Shown here: positions 1 through 8,060 of the stretch, one piece after another
Layout: the number at the start of each line of letters is the position of its first letter
Position numbering within the stretch: position 1 is the stretch's first letter
Assembly (NCBI GenBank): GCA_945870175.1
Contig: CAMBRJ010000024.1
Span: 1 to 15,601, forward strand
Source of the DNA: Gemmatimonas phototrophica
GTDB taxonomy: Bacteria > Gemmatimonadota > Gemmatimonadetes > Gemmatimonadales > Gemmatimonadaceae
Direction: 5' to 3'
DNA: 15,601 nt
Position numbers and translations under genes: made by a program
The notes under the pieces: generated by a model
Seen by the model: the letters and a program-made list of their open reading frames with translations, nothing else
Told to the model about the DNA's origin: nothing
Database searches by the model: none

Positions 1-57
1 CAGACAGCCGTCAGCCTAACAGCCCCAAGCTCCGGGAGCCGAGAGCCCACAGCCCCG
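1..57. repeat. Degenerate copy of the intergenic inverted-repeat arm (edge-truncated)
   Basis: This stretch aligns without gaps to the right arm of the long inverted repeat at 2069-2125, at roughly 80 percent identity by eye. Shared blocks include CAGACAGCCG, GCCCCAAGC and CGGGAGCCGA. It has the same orientation as that right arm and, like it, lies just 3' of a minus-strand gene (the amidohydrolase stop is at 127-129). The matching left arm would fall outside the window, so I cannot tell whether a full hairpin exists here. Confidence 0.65.
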
Positions 58-126
58 TTGGTTCAGCAGTACACGGGGGTATCACACATCACCACGTACC
101 ACGACCTCACGTGCGCGCGCACACAC
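58..126. other. Short noncoding 3' flank of the amidohydrolase gene
   Basis: This is the gap between the repeat copy and the amidohydrolase stop codon. It contains a perfect 12-base palindrome, GTGCGCGCGCAC, at 111-122, just 3' of the gene. No T-tract follows on either strand, so I do not call it an intrinsic terminator. I see nothing else in it. Confidence 0.4.
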
Positions 127-1896
127 TTACCACGAGCCACCTTCGGCCCGATATACCACCTTGCCGTTGAACACCGTCATCAGACATTTCGCGTCCTTGA
201 TCGCGGCCGTCGGGACGGTGTAGAAATCGCGATCCCACACGGCCAGATCCGCATACTTGCCCACTTCGATCGACCCGATCTTGCTGTCGAGAAACATCTG
301 CCGTGCCGCCCAGATCGTGACCGCGCGCAACGCCGTCTGCACATTCACCGACTCCGCCGTACCGAAGGGTGTGGCGCCGTAGGTGCCCAGTAGCGTTTCG
401 CGCGCCACGGCCGACCAGATTCCGTAGCGCGCTGCGAACGGCGTGACGCCAAAGTCGGAGCCGTTCGCCCACGTCATGCCGTTCTTGCGGTACGTGTTGA
501 ACGGATTGAGACGCAGGGCCCGCTTCTCGCCGAAGTTGCCGGCGTAGCTGTCGCCGAGCCACCAGTTGAACGAGGCCGAGGGTTCGGGATAGCCGGCGTC
601 CATCTCGCGCTGCAGGCGCGCCATCACGGCGATCGAATGATCGCTCGGAATGTTGGCGTGGATGATGCCGTGCCGCAGGCCGCGCTTGGGATTCTCGCGC
701 ATCGCCTGCTCGTAGCTGTCCATCACCAAGTCGATGCCGCGATCGCCGATCGCATGCACCGACACGTGCATCCCTGCATCATGATACTGGCGAATGAGCA
801 ACCGGATCGTGTCGGCATCCGACGTGGGATAGCCGCGGTTGCCGCGGTCCACGTCGCGATACGCCATGTTCCAGTCGTCGTACAGCCACGCGGTGCGCGC
901 GCCACCGGAGCCGTCGATGTACAGCTTCACACCACCAGAAATGAGCCGGTCGTCGCCGGTGCTTTCGTACGGCCGGCTCGCCGCGGCATGCTCGGCGATC
1001 ACGCGCGTCGCCCCCTCCACCGAACGCCCGCCGCTCCAGAGCGCGAAGATGCGCACGCTGAGCGAGTCGTCGGCCATGATCTTTCGGTACAGCTCCCACG
1101 TCTGCGACGAAATGCCGGGATCCTTGCCGCCCGTCATTCCCTCGGCGTTAAACGCCTTCACCATTTCGCGAATGCCGCGCTCGGTCTGTGCCACCGTACG
1201 CGGCGGAATGAGACGACGTACGAGTGACTGCGCGCCTTCCTTCAGCACACCGGTGGGTGATCCGTCAGGGGCGCGATCGATCGTGCCGGCCGGAGGATTT
1301 GGGGTGGTGTTCGTGATGCCAGCGAGGCGCAGCGCGACGCTGTTGGCGACGCCGTAATGTCCGGTGGTCTGTGTGAGATACACCGGGTGCTCGGGAGACG
1401 CGGCATCGAGATCCCGCGCCGTGAGCAAGCGACGTTCGGCCAGTTTGCCTTCATCCCAGCCGCGTCCTTGAATCCACGTGCCCTTGGGCAGCGTGGCGGC
1501 CTTCGCCCGCACGGCGGCCGCCGCGTCGGCAACGCTCTTCACGTTGGGATAGCTCAAGTCGATCACGAAAATCTGATCGGCACCGCTGCCGGAAAAATGC
1601 ACATGCGCGTCGAGCAAGCCGGGCGTCATGGTGCGCCCTCGCAGATCGACCCGTCGCGCGTTGGGCGCGGCCGCCCGCTCCGCTTCCGCATTCGTGCCCA
1701 CCGCCACGATACGATTGCCCGCCACCGCGACGGCCTGCGCCACGCGATCGGACGCATCCACGGTGAGGATGCGTCCGTTCAGGTAGATCACATCGGCCTG
1801 CGGCGGTTGCGCCGAGCCGGGGTGACGGAGCGCGAACGCCGATGTCGCAAGAAGGGCGAGGGCGAGGAGGGCGAAAGAAGAACGGCGATCAGGCAT
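127..1896 (-). CDS. Exported YtcJ-like metal-dependent amidohydrolase
   Basis: This 589-residue protein belongs to the amidohydrolase superfamily, subgroup YtcJ/amidohydrolase 3, whose members hydrolyse amide or related C-N bonds with one or two bound metals. Residues 5-29 form a hydrophobic signal peptide, so the enzyme probably acts in the periplasm. Visible landmarks are the N-terminal beta-sandwich (about 35-90), the metal motif DAHVH with H98 and H100, GGVKLYIDG with K324 as a possible bridging lysine, VHAIGDRG with H381, IIHA with H413, and GSDFG with D481. The C-terminal GSIEVGKYADLAV closes the sandwich. Length is about normal for the family once the signal peptide is allowed for. The substrate cannot be read from sequence. 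The ATG at 1896 is preceded by a C-rich stretch with no Shine-Dalgarno motif. It lies 239 bp downstream of the MFS gene, beyond a long inverted repeat, so co-transcription is uncertain. Confidence 0.9.
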   Translation of the reverse strand: MPDRRSSFALLALALLATSAFALRHPGSAQPPQADVIYLNGRILTVDASDRVAQAVAVAGNRIVAVGTNAEAERAAAPNARRVDLRGRTMTPGLLDAHVHFSGSGADQIFVIDLSYPNVKSVADAAAAVRAKAATLPKGTWIQGRGWDEGKLAERRLLTARDLDAASPEHPVYLTQTTGHYGVANSVALRLAGITNTTPNPPAGTIDRAPDGSPTGVLKEGAQSLVRRLIPPRTVAQTERGIREMVKAFNAEGMTGGKDPGISSQTWELYRKIMADDSLSVRIFALWSGGRSVEGATRVIAEHAAASRPYESTGDDRLISGGVKLYIDGSGGARTAWLYDDWNMAYRDVDRGNRGYPTSDADTIRLLIRQYHDAGMHVSVHAIGDRGIDLVMDSYEQAMRENPKRGLRHGIIHANIPSDHSIAVMARLQREMDAGYPEPSASFNWWLGDSYAGNFGEKRALRLNPFNTYRKNGMTWANGSDFGVTPFAARYGIWSAVARETLLGTYGATPFGTAESVNVQTALRAVTIWAARQMFLDSKIGSIEVGKYADLAVWDRDFYTVPTAAIKDAKCLMTVFNGKVVYRAEGGSW

Positions 1897-1899
1897 TTT

Positions 1900-1923
1900 G
1901 GGGGAGGGGAGATGGGGAGTGGG
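1900..1923 (+). other. Putative G-quadruplex motif at the 5' side of the amidohydrolase gene
   Basis: The plus strand has four G-runs: 1900-1904, 1906-1909, 1914-1917 and 1921-1923, separated by loops of 1, 4 and 3 bases. This fits the standard G3+N1-7 quadruplex pattern. It is on the template strand for the minus-strand amidohydrolase gene and lies 3 bases upstream of its start codon. The mRNA leader is correspondingly C-rich. Folding in vivo is not shown. Confidence 0.5.
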
Positions 1924-2123
1924 CTATCGGCTCTCGGCTGCCGAGGCTTGGGGCGATCGGGCTATCGGCTATCTGCCATGAGCCGTCGGCCATCGGCCAT
2001 GGGGGAAACCGCGCTTCGCACTCGATCAGGCGCTGTGCCGCTCACGGCCGATGGCCCATGGCCCACGGCAGACAGCCGATAGCCCGATCGCCCCAAGCCT
2101 CGGGAGCCGACAGCCGATAGCCC
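1921..2123. repeat. Long imperfect inverted repeat with 78-bp arms
   Basis: The arms are 1921-1998 and 2046-2123. They match as reverse complements at 71 of 78 positions with no gaps, around a 47-base loop (1999-2045). Each arm holds two copies of the 12-mer GGGCTATCGGCT or its complement (1921-1932, 1959-1970, 2074-2085, 2112-2123), 38 bases apart. The element starts 12 bp past the MFS stop codon and fills most of the gap to the amidohydrolase gene. A transcript through it would fold into a very stable hairpin, but no T-tract follows on the minus strand. It could be a mobile palindromic repeat, an mRNA 3'-end stabiliser, or a transcriptional attenuator. It has no coding content. Confidence 0.9.
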
Positions 2124-2135
2124 CAGCCCAAAGCC

Positions 2136-3380
2136 CTACGAAGAAGCCTTCGCCACCCGAGGGGCATAGAGCTCCATGTCCCGTCCCAACAGCAGCGTCG
2201 CCATCACCAGCGTCGCGCTGATCCAGAACGGGCTTCGCGTGCCGAAGGTGTCGAACGCAAAGCCAAGCAGAATCGGAAAGCCAACGCGCGTGATGCCGCC
2301 GTACGTCTGCTGCACGCCCATGTACAACCCGCGCTCCGAACCCGCCACCACCCGCGACAGCATGGCCGTCACGCACGGGAAGGTGAAGGCGGTCCCGAGC
2401 GGCAGCAGGCCGACGGCCAGTGCCAGTGTGACATAGTCGCGCGAGAAGGAGATCCCGAGCAGTCCGGCGGCGAGGAACAGCACGCCGTATCGGCTCAACC
2501 GCGCTTCGCCGAAGTGATCGACGATCCTGCCGAGGAACAGCGCGCGCACCACGACGCTCAGTACGCCGATGTACATGAAGAAGTAGCCGATGGTATCGGC
2601 TGTGACGCCGAACCGCACTGCGAGAAAGAGGGCGAGAATCGCCGTCGTTCCCTGGAAGGCCCCGATCGCGATGGCGTAGATCAGCACCAACCGCGACGCC
2701 GGCTCGCTGGGATGACTCACCACGCGGAACACCGCTTCGCGCGATCCTTTCCGTACCGGCTTCGACCCATCGGCGTTGAGCGCCGCTGGCTTCCGCACTT
2801 CGGTGAGATATTTCGACGCGAAGACGATGTTGATGAGGCACAATCCCGCCGCCATCAACCCCGGAGTATGCGGTCCCCAGTGCTGCACCCAGCTGCCGAT
2901 CACCGGGCCCAGCGCGACACCGGCATTCGTGGCGGCGGATAGCCAGCCAAGGCTCTTGGCACGATCTTCGGGACGCGTGGCATCGGCCACGTACGCTTGA
3001 ATCACGCTCACCGTGCCGCCGCCGGCGCCCTGCACGATGCGTGACAGCAGTAGCAGCCACAGCGAATCGGCGTAGGCGAACACCACATAGGCGACCGCGC
3101 TCGACGCGAGCCCCACGATCAGCGCCGGACGACGACCATGCTTGTCGCTGAACCGTCCCCACAGTGGCGCGCTGAGCAGCTGCGCCACGCTGAAGGAGCT
3201 GACGAGCAGTCCCACCACAAAGCCGCCGGCTCCAAGATCCTTCGCGTAGAATGGCAGCAGCGGCAGAATCATCAGCATGCCGAGCATGTCGATGAAGGCC
3301 GTCACCATCAACACCGTCAGCTTGCCGAAGGCGGATTTCCCACCGTCGATTGGATGCTCGTCGGTGTGTGAGGCCGTCAC
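2136..3380 (-). CDS. MFS transporter (TetA/DHA1-like)
   Basis: This 414-residue major facilitator protein is predicted to be an inner-membrane, proton-coupled transporter, most likely an exporter of small molecules. About 12 hydrophobic segments are visible, with a longer hydrophilic central loop (about residues 190-215, rich in K, R and D) dividing the two halves. Motif A, GRFSDKHGRRP, is at 75-85 between helices 2 and 3. An acidic residue sits in helix 1 (D31 in FIDMLG), as in TetA-type antiporters. A motif-C-like ALGPVIGSW lies in helix 5. I chose the GTG at 3380 because it overlaps the permease stop as GTGA. Longer reading would run into the permease gene. The substrate is unknown; coupling to a BMP-type importer suggests related chemistry, but that is inference. 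Confidence 0.85.
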   Translation of the reverse strand: MTASHTDEHPIDGGKSAFGKLTVLMVTAFIDMLGMLMILPLLPFYAKDLGAGGFVVGLLVSSFSVAQLLSAPLWGRFSDKHGRRPALIVGLASSAVAYVVFAYADSLWLLLLSRIVQGAGGGTVSVIQAYVADATRPEDRAKSLGWLSAATNAGVALGPVIGSWVQHWGPHTPGLMAAGLCLINIVFASKYLTEVRKPAALNADGSKPVRKGSREAVFRVVSHPSEPASRLVLIYAIAIGAFQGTTAILALFLAVRFGVTADTIGYFFMYIGVLSVVVRALFLGRIVDHFGEARLSRYGVLFLAAGLLGISFSRDYVTLALAVGLLPLGTAFTFPCVTAMLSRVVAGSERGLYMGVQQTYGGITRVGFPILLGFAFDTFGTRSPFWISATLVMATLLLGRDMELYAPRVAKASS

Positions 3381-4252
3381 TCCGTTTTCCCGAGCGCGGC
3401 GGGTGCGACACTTCGTCCAACCACGCCCGCCACGGCAACGATCGTTAACACGTAAGGAATCATCTCCACGAACTGACTGGGAATCATCTGCGAGCCCTGC
3501 AGCTGAATCTGTAGCGTCTCGGCTCCCGCGAACAGGAGACATGCTATCGCCACGCGCACCGGCTCCCAGCGTCCGAAGATCACGGCAGCCAGCGCGATGA
3601 AGCCTCGGCCTGCCGTCATGCTATCAGAAAACTGGTGCTGGTCGAGCGCGAGGTAGGCACCGCCGAGACTCGCCAGCGAACCGGCGATGAGCAATCCCTG
3701 CAGACGCAATCGCGTGACGGCCACGCCCAATGTCGCGGCCGCTTCCGGCTTCTCGCCCACGGCGCGCGCCCGCAATCCAAACGGTGTGCGATAGAGCACC
3801 CACGCCAGTACGGGTAGCGCAGCCAGTCCCATCCATACCACGGGGTTCACGAAGCTCGCGAACATGCCACCGGCGCCATCGCCGCCAAATCCAGGCACGC
3901 GCGGCGAGTTGCTGGCGCTGTCGAAGATTCGCCGCAAATAGAATCGCGTGGCGGCCACCACGAGCAGGTTGATCGCCACACCGACCACCACCTGATTGGC
4001 CTTGAAGCGCAGCGTGGCGACCGCCAGCACCGCCGTCACCATCGCGCCGGCCACCAGCGCACCGGCCAGTCCGGCCCACGGGGTGCCGCCATAGTAGCTG
4101 CCCAGCGCGGCGCCGAATGCGCCGGCCAGCATCATGCCTTCGAGTCCGAGCGCGATGATGCCCACGCGCTCCGACATCACACCGCCGGCTGCTGCCAGCA
4201 GATACGGAATCGCAATGCGAATGGTCTGCAGCAGGAAGGTGAGGAGAATCAT
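3377..4252 (-). CDS. ABC transporter permease, nucleoside/BMP type (second permease)
   Basis: This 291-residue inner-membrane permease is of the BPD_transp_2 family and would form the translocation channel with the neighbouring permease. About 8-9 hydrophobic segments are visible. The N-terminal region carries ERVGIIALGLEGMMLAGAFGA (28-48, given here in part as the hallmark GLEGMML at 36-42), typical of the shorter permease in PnrA/NupN-type systems. The ATG at 4252 overlaps the stop of permease 1 (ATGA), with a strong Shine-Dalgarno sequence, GGAAGGGGG, 4 bases upstream. Its stop overlaps the GTG start of the MFS gene. Length is normal for the family. Specificity resides mainly in the binding protein, so nucleoside transport is inferred from family membership. 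Confidence 0.9.
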   Translation of the reverse strand: MILLTFLLQTIRIAIPYLLAAAGGVMSERVGIIALGLEGMMLAGAFGAALGSYYGGTPWAGLAGALVAGAMVTAVLAVATLRFKANQVVVGVAINLLVVAATRFYLRRIFDSASNSPRVPGFGGDGAGGMFASFVNPVVWMGLAALPVLAWVLYRTPFGLRARAVGEKPEAAATLGVAVTRLRLQGLLIAGSLASLGGAYLALDQHQFSDSMTAGRGFIALAAVIFGRWEPVRVAIACLLFAGAETLQIQLQGSQMIPSQFVEMIPYVLTIVAVAGVVGRSVAPAALGKTE

Positions 4253-5427
4253 GACACCCCCTTCCGCGCATCACGGTAGAACGCCGCGGTCACGTTAGCC
4301 GCGGCCGCCCGCAGTTGCTTCTGGACTTCCGGCACGGCCGTCGCCACCGCCAGAATCACCACCGCCGTGAGAATGTCGGTGAGCTGTTTCGGCACAATGG
4401 CGTTCACCGCGAGCCCGCCCTGCGACAGCGTAGCGAACAACAGCGCGGCGCCAAGAATGCCGAAGGGATGATTGCGTCCCACCAAGGCCACGGCGATCCC
4501 GAGGAAGCCCGCACCACCGGCGAAGCCTTCTTCGTAGTAGCCCTTGTAGCCCAGCACGAAGTTCATGCCGCCTAGTCCGGCGAGCGCACCCGACAAACAC
4601 ATGGTGACCAGCAGCACACGAGGCACGCGCACGCCGCCGTATTCGGCGGCATCCGGCTGCAGCCCCACCGCGCGCAATGCATAGCCGCTGCGGGTGCGGA
4701 ACAGATACCACCAGCTCGCCACGGCGGCGAGCACGGCGAACACGATCGTGAAGTTCGCGGCACTGCCGCGGAATGCCGCGAAGCTGTCGGCGAATCGCGG
4801 CATCATCCCCGCCACGATCGGCGGCGTGTGCAATGTTTCCGGCACATGCAGCTTGGCCGAGACGATCCAGTTGAGAAACGCCAGCACGATGAAGTTGAGC
4901 ATGATCGTCACGATCACTTCACTCGCGCCAAACTTCGCGCGCAGCGCGCCCGGTACGGCGCCGACACCGGCACCCACCAGCATGGCGGCCAACAAGCAGA
5001 GTGGAACCGCAATCAACGCCGGCGTGCCGACGGGCAGCATCATGCCCAGCACCGCGGCGCCGAATCCACCGGCGGCGAGCTGTCCTTCGGCGCCCACATT
5101 GAACAGCCCCGCGCGACCAGCCAGCGCAAAGGCGAGACCGGTGCAGGCCAGCGTGGTCGTCTTGTACAGCACCTGCCCGATACCGTAGGCGTTGCCCCAC
5201 GTGCCCTCCACCAGCAAGCGGAACACGGTGCTCGGCGCTTCGCCGAAGCTCAGGATGAGCAGATCGCCCACCACCGCGGCGATGGCCAGTGCCACCAACG
5301 GCGGCAGGACGCCACCCGCCAGACCGATGCCGGCGCGTGCCGGCAATTCCGCCATCGCGCGCACTTCGCCGGTGCTCTGCATGGCGCGCTGCTGTTCGCG
5401 CGGCGGCGTCGCTGGTCCGGTGCTCAT
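4249..5427 (-). CDS. ABC transporter permease, nucleoside/BMP type (first permease)
   Basis: This 392-residue member of the BPD_transp_2 family is the longer of the two permeases. It has a hydrophilic N-terminal tail of about 35 residues, then about 9-10 membrane segments. The motif FNVGAEGQ at 109-116 is a hallmark of the permeases that work with BMP-family binding proteins. A later loop, NHPFGI, and the segment GGAGFLGIAVALVGR are also characteristic. The ATG at 5427 overlaps the stop of the ATPase gene as ATGA and has GGGAG 7 bases upstream, which decides it over the in-frame upstream ATG at 5472, a position inside the ATPase gene. It presumably pairs with the shorter permease as a heterodimer. 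Confidence 0.9.
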   Translation of the reverse strand: MSTGPATPPREQQRAMQSTGEVRAMAELPARAGIGLAGGVLPPLVALAIAAVVGDLLILSFGEAPSTVFRLLVEGTWGNAYGIGQVLYKTTTLACTGLAFALAGRAGLFNVGAEGQLAAGGFGAAVLGMMLPVGTPALIAVPLCLLAAMLVGAGVGAVPGALRAKFGASEVIVTIMLNFIVLAFLNWIVSAKLHVPETLHTPPIVAGMMPRFADSFAAFRGSAANFTIVFAVLAAVASWWYLFRTRSGYALRAVGLQPDAAEYGGVRVPRVLLVTMCLSGALAGLGGMNFVLGYKGYYEEGFAGGAGFLGIAVALVGRNHPFGILGAALLFATLSQGGLAVNAIVPKQLTDILTAVVILAVATAVPEVQKQLRAAAANVTAAFYRDARKGVS

Positions 5428-6989
5428 ACCGCCGCTCCCGTCATGTAAGGACCCAACTGCTCGGCCGTGCACTGCGCGGCTGGCAAGACCGTCACAAGCC
5501 GTCCGCCGTACATCACCGCGATACGATCGGACAGCGCGAGCACTTCCGGCAGATCAGCACTCACCAGCAGAATCCCCTTGCCGGCATCGCGCGCCGCTCG
5601 CAGCTGCGCGTGAATGAATTCGATCGCGCCCACGTCGACGCCGCGCGTGGGCTGCGCCGCCAGCAACACGCTGAACTCACGCCCCATTTCGCGCGCAATC
5701 ACGATCTTCTGCTGATTGCCGCCCGACAGCGCACGCGCCGGCAGCGACGGCATGGCCGGACGGATATCGAAGCGCTGCACCTGTTCGGCGGCGTTCAGTG
5801 CGATGCGCGCCGTATCCAGCGAGCCGAACGATCCGAAATGATGCTGTCGGCCGAGGATCAGATTCTCGGCGATGCTGTAGTCGAGAATGAGGCCGCGACG
5901 ATGCCGGTCTTCGGGAATGTGCGAGAGCCCGAGATCGGCCCGTTCGCGCACGGAGCGCGTGCTAACATCGTGCGACGCCAGCAGCACGCGACCGGATTGC
6001 ATCGCGCGCAATCCGGCGATCGCTTCCAGTAGCTCTGTCTGTCCGTTGCCTTCCACACCGGCAATACCCAGAATCTCGCCCGGGCGGATCTCGAAACTGA
6101 GATCGTGCACCGCGCGCGTCCCGCGGTCCGACATCACCGACAGATTCGTCACGCGCAGCACCGGCGCGGCCGATGAGGCAACAGCGGACGGTGCCACCCA
6201 TGATTCGGCGTCGCCCTGCGCATCGAGATGCAGCTGGACGTCGCGGCCGACCATCGCCCGCGCGATCTCGCGCGCTGTCGTGCCTTCGGTCGCGAAACGC
6301 GACATCGTCATGCCGCCGCGCATCACGGTGATCGTGTCGGATACCGCGATCACTTCGTCGAGCTTGTGCGTGATCAGCACCACCGTGCCACCGTCAGCCT
6401 TGAGCGCGCGCAGCACCGTCCACAGATCGCGCACTTCGGGCGGGGACAGCACGGCCGTCGGTTCATCGAGGATGAGAATCTTGGCGCCACGATACAGCGC
6501 CTTCAGAATCTCGACGCGCTGCGCTTCCCCCACCGACAGGTCGGCCACTTTCGCCTTCGCATCGACGTGCAATCCACACTTCTTGCACAGTGATTCCACC
6601 TCGATGATCGCGCGATGCAGATCCACCTGCAGGCCGTTGCGCGGCTCCATGCCCAGAATCACGTTCTCGGCCACCGTAAGCGTGGGTATGAGCATGAAGT
6701 GCTGATGCACCATGCCCACGCCGGCGGCGATGGCGTCCTGCGTCTTCCAGCCGGTCACGTCCTTGCCGTTCACGAGCACCGTGCCGGCATCGGGCGCGTA
6801 CATACCCGCCAGCACGCGCATCAGCGTGCTCTTGCCCGCACCATTCTCCCCCACCAGCGCGTGAATCTCGCCCGGCGCGACATCGAGGAACGCGTCACGA
6901 TTGGCCACCACCGCGCCGAAGGTCTTCACGACGCCCGTCATCCGGATGGCCGGCGTGTCCGCTGTGCTCCTACTCGCCGTCATCGTCAT
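5424..6989 (-). CDS. ABC transporter ATP-binding protein, tandem nucleotide-binding domains (nucleoside/sugar class)
   Basis: This 521-residue cytoplasmic ATPase powers the BMP-type importer. Domain 1 is canonical: Walker A GENGAGKST (47-55, K53), Q-loop at Q96, signature LSVGEAQ (151-157), Walker B ILILDE (171-176, E176 catalytic) and switch ITHK. Domain 2 has the degenerate Walker A GVEGNGQTE, lacking the lysine, an intact signature LSGGNQQK, and AAQPTRG in place of the Walker B acids. One active and one degenerate site is normal for this ATPase class (RbsA, XylG, NupO). Length also fits. The start ATG at 6989 overlaps the stop of the binding-protein gene as ATGA; a second ATG two codons on (6983) is possible. 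No sign of frameshift. Confidence 0.93.
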   Translation of the reverse strand: MTMTASRSTADTPAIRMTGVVKTFGAVVANRDAFLDVAPGEIHALVGENGAGKSTLMRVLAGMYAPDAGTVLVNGKDVTGWKTQDAIAAGVGMVHQHFMLIPTLTVAENVILGMEPRNGLQVDLHRAIIEVESLCKKCGLHVDAKAKVADLSVGEAQRVEILKALYRGAKILILDEPTAVLSPPEVRDLWTVLRALKADGGTVVLITHKLDEVIAVSDTITVMRGGMTMSRFATEGTTAREIARAMVGRDVQLHLDAQGDAESWVAPSAVASSAAPVLRVTNLSVMSDRGTRAVHDLSFEIRPGEILGIAGVEGNGQTELLEAIAGLRAMQSGRVLLASHDVSTRSVRERADLGLSHIPEDRHRRGLILDYSIAENLILGRQHHFGSFGSLDTARIALNAAEQVQRFDIRPAMPSLPARALSGGNQQKIVIAREMGREFSVLLAAQPTRGVDVGAIEFIHAQLRAARDAGKGILLVSADLPEVLALSDRIAVMYGGRLVTVLPAAQCTAEQLGPYMTGAAV

Positions 6990-8023
6990 CGCGTGCTTGG
7001 CACCTTGATACGCCCCGCGACGATGTCGGCGGTCAGTGCATCGAGTGTCGCTCGCACGGCATCGGGAATCAGCGCCTTGTTGTTGGCGTCGTACACATAC
7101 CCGACGCCATTCTCGGCCAGACCAAACTGCTGAATGCCGCCCGTGAACGTGCCCGCCTTCACCGCCTTCGCCGCCTGAAACACCGATTCGTCGATCCCCT
7201 TCACCATCGACGTGAGCACGTGGCCGGGCGCTTCGCTGTACTGATCGGCATCGACGCCGATGCCCAGCTTGCCCGTGGTGCGCGCCGCTTCGAACACGCC
7301 GAGTCCGGTGGAGCCCGAGGCGTGGAAGATCACGTTCACGCCCTGGTTGTACATCGCCAGCGCCATCTCCTTGCCGCGTCCCGGATTGCGAAACGCCTCG
7401 GGGGTCACGCCGGCGTAGTTCACGATGACTTCGCAGTCGGGGCAGACGTGCTGCACACCGGCCCGGTAGCCGGCTTCGAACTTGTGAATGAGCGCGATGT
7501 CCATGCCGCCCACGAAGCCCACCTTCTTGGATTTGCCCACCAGTGCCGCGAGCGCACCGACCAGGAACGAGCCTTGCTCTTCACGGAACTTGAGCGCCAC
7601 CAGATTGGGCGGCATCGGCAGCGGCGTGCCCACGCTGTCGGTGGCCACGGCGTAGTCGACGTCGGCGAATTTGACGTTCGGATATTCCTTCGCCAGCAGG
7701 TTGACGTCGTCGGTGAAGATGAAGCCGACGGCGACCACCAGATCCATGCCCTCAGCGGCCAGCAGTCGCAGGCCGGCCTCACGATCGGAGCCTTCGCCCG
7801 GCTCGATGTAGCGGACGCGCGCGCCGAGCGCCTTGGCGGCGCGGATGCCGCCGAGGTAGGCTCCGTCGTTGAACGACTTGTCGCCGCGACCGCCGACATC
7901 GAAGACGATGCCGATGTCGAGGCCTTCGGAGCTGTCGGCGACCGTCGCTCCCGAAGGGTGGACGGTCAGCAGGACGGCGTGGGCGAGGAGGAGCGCCCCG
8001 ATGAGGTAAAGGGTCCGGCGCAT
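6986..8023 (-). CDS. BMP-family ABC transporter substrate-binding protein (PnrA/TmpC-like)
   Basis: This 345-residue periplasmic binding protein is of the basic membrane protein family, whose characterised members (Treponema PnrA and related proteins) bind purine nucleosides. Visible family blocks are DKSFND (48-53), GGMDIALIHKFEAGY (starting at about 172), HASGSTGLGVFEAA (from 234) and GVDADQ (256-261). The N-terminal 26-29 residues form a Sec signal peptide with no lipobox cysteine, so the protein is probably soluble in the periplasm, unlike the lipoproteins of Gram-positives. An unusual CPDC pair lies at 194-197. I chose ATG 8023; a GTG two codons upstream (8029) is an alternative. Neither has a clear Shine-Dalgarno sequence. 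The gene is first of the importer set, and its stop overlaps the ATPase start. Confidence 0.92.
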   Translation of the reverse strand: MRRTLYLIGALLLAHAVLLTVHPSGATVADSSEGLDIGIVFDVGGRGDKSFNDGAYLGGIRAAKALGARVRYIEPGEGSDREAGLRLLAAEGMDLVVAVGFIFTDDVNLLAKEYPNVKFADVDYAVATDSVGTPLPMPPNLVALKFREEQGSFLVGALAALVGKSKKVGFVGGMDIALIHKFEAGYRAGVQHVCPDCEVIVNYAGVTPEAFRNPGRGKEMALAMYNQGVNVIFHASGSTGLGVFEAARTTGKLGIGVDADQYSEAPGHVLTSMVKGIDESVFQAAKAVKAGTFTGGIQQFGLAENGVGYVYDANNKALIPDAVRATLDALTADIVAGRIKVPSTR

Positions 8024-8060
8024 GAGCACGAAGGTTCGCCGGATGGCGCCGCTGCGGGAA

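Noticed and set aside
1921..2123. Interpretation of the inverted repeat as an intrinsic terminator
   Set aside because: No T-tract follows either arm, and the arms are several times longer than a normal terminator stem. A regulatory or mobile-repeat role fits better.
1921..2123. Interpretation of the inverted repeat as an insertion sequence or MITE with target-site duplication
   Set aside because: I could not find a convincing direct duplication at its borders (AGT on the left, CAG on the right), so mobility is left as a hypothesis.
2026..3438. Long open frame on the minus strand parallel to the MFS gene
   Set aside because: Its translation is Arg/Gly/Ala-rich with no membrane pattern, and it runs through the inverted repeat. 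It is an out-of-frame shadow of the MFS gene in high-GC DNA.
5424..6989. Damage to the second nucleotide-binding domain (missing Walker lysine and Walker B acids)
   Set aside because: Degeneracy of the second site is normal in the RbsA/NupO class of tandem ATPases and is not a sign of a broken gene.
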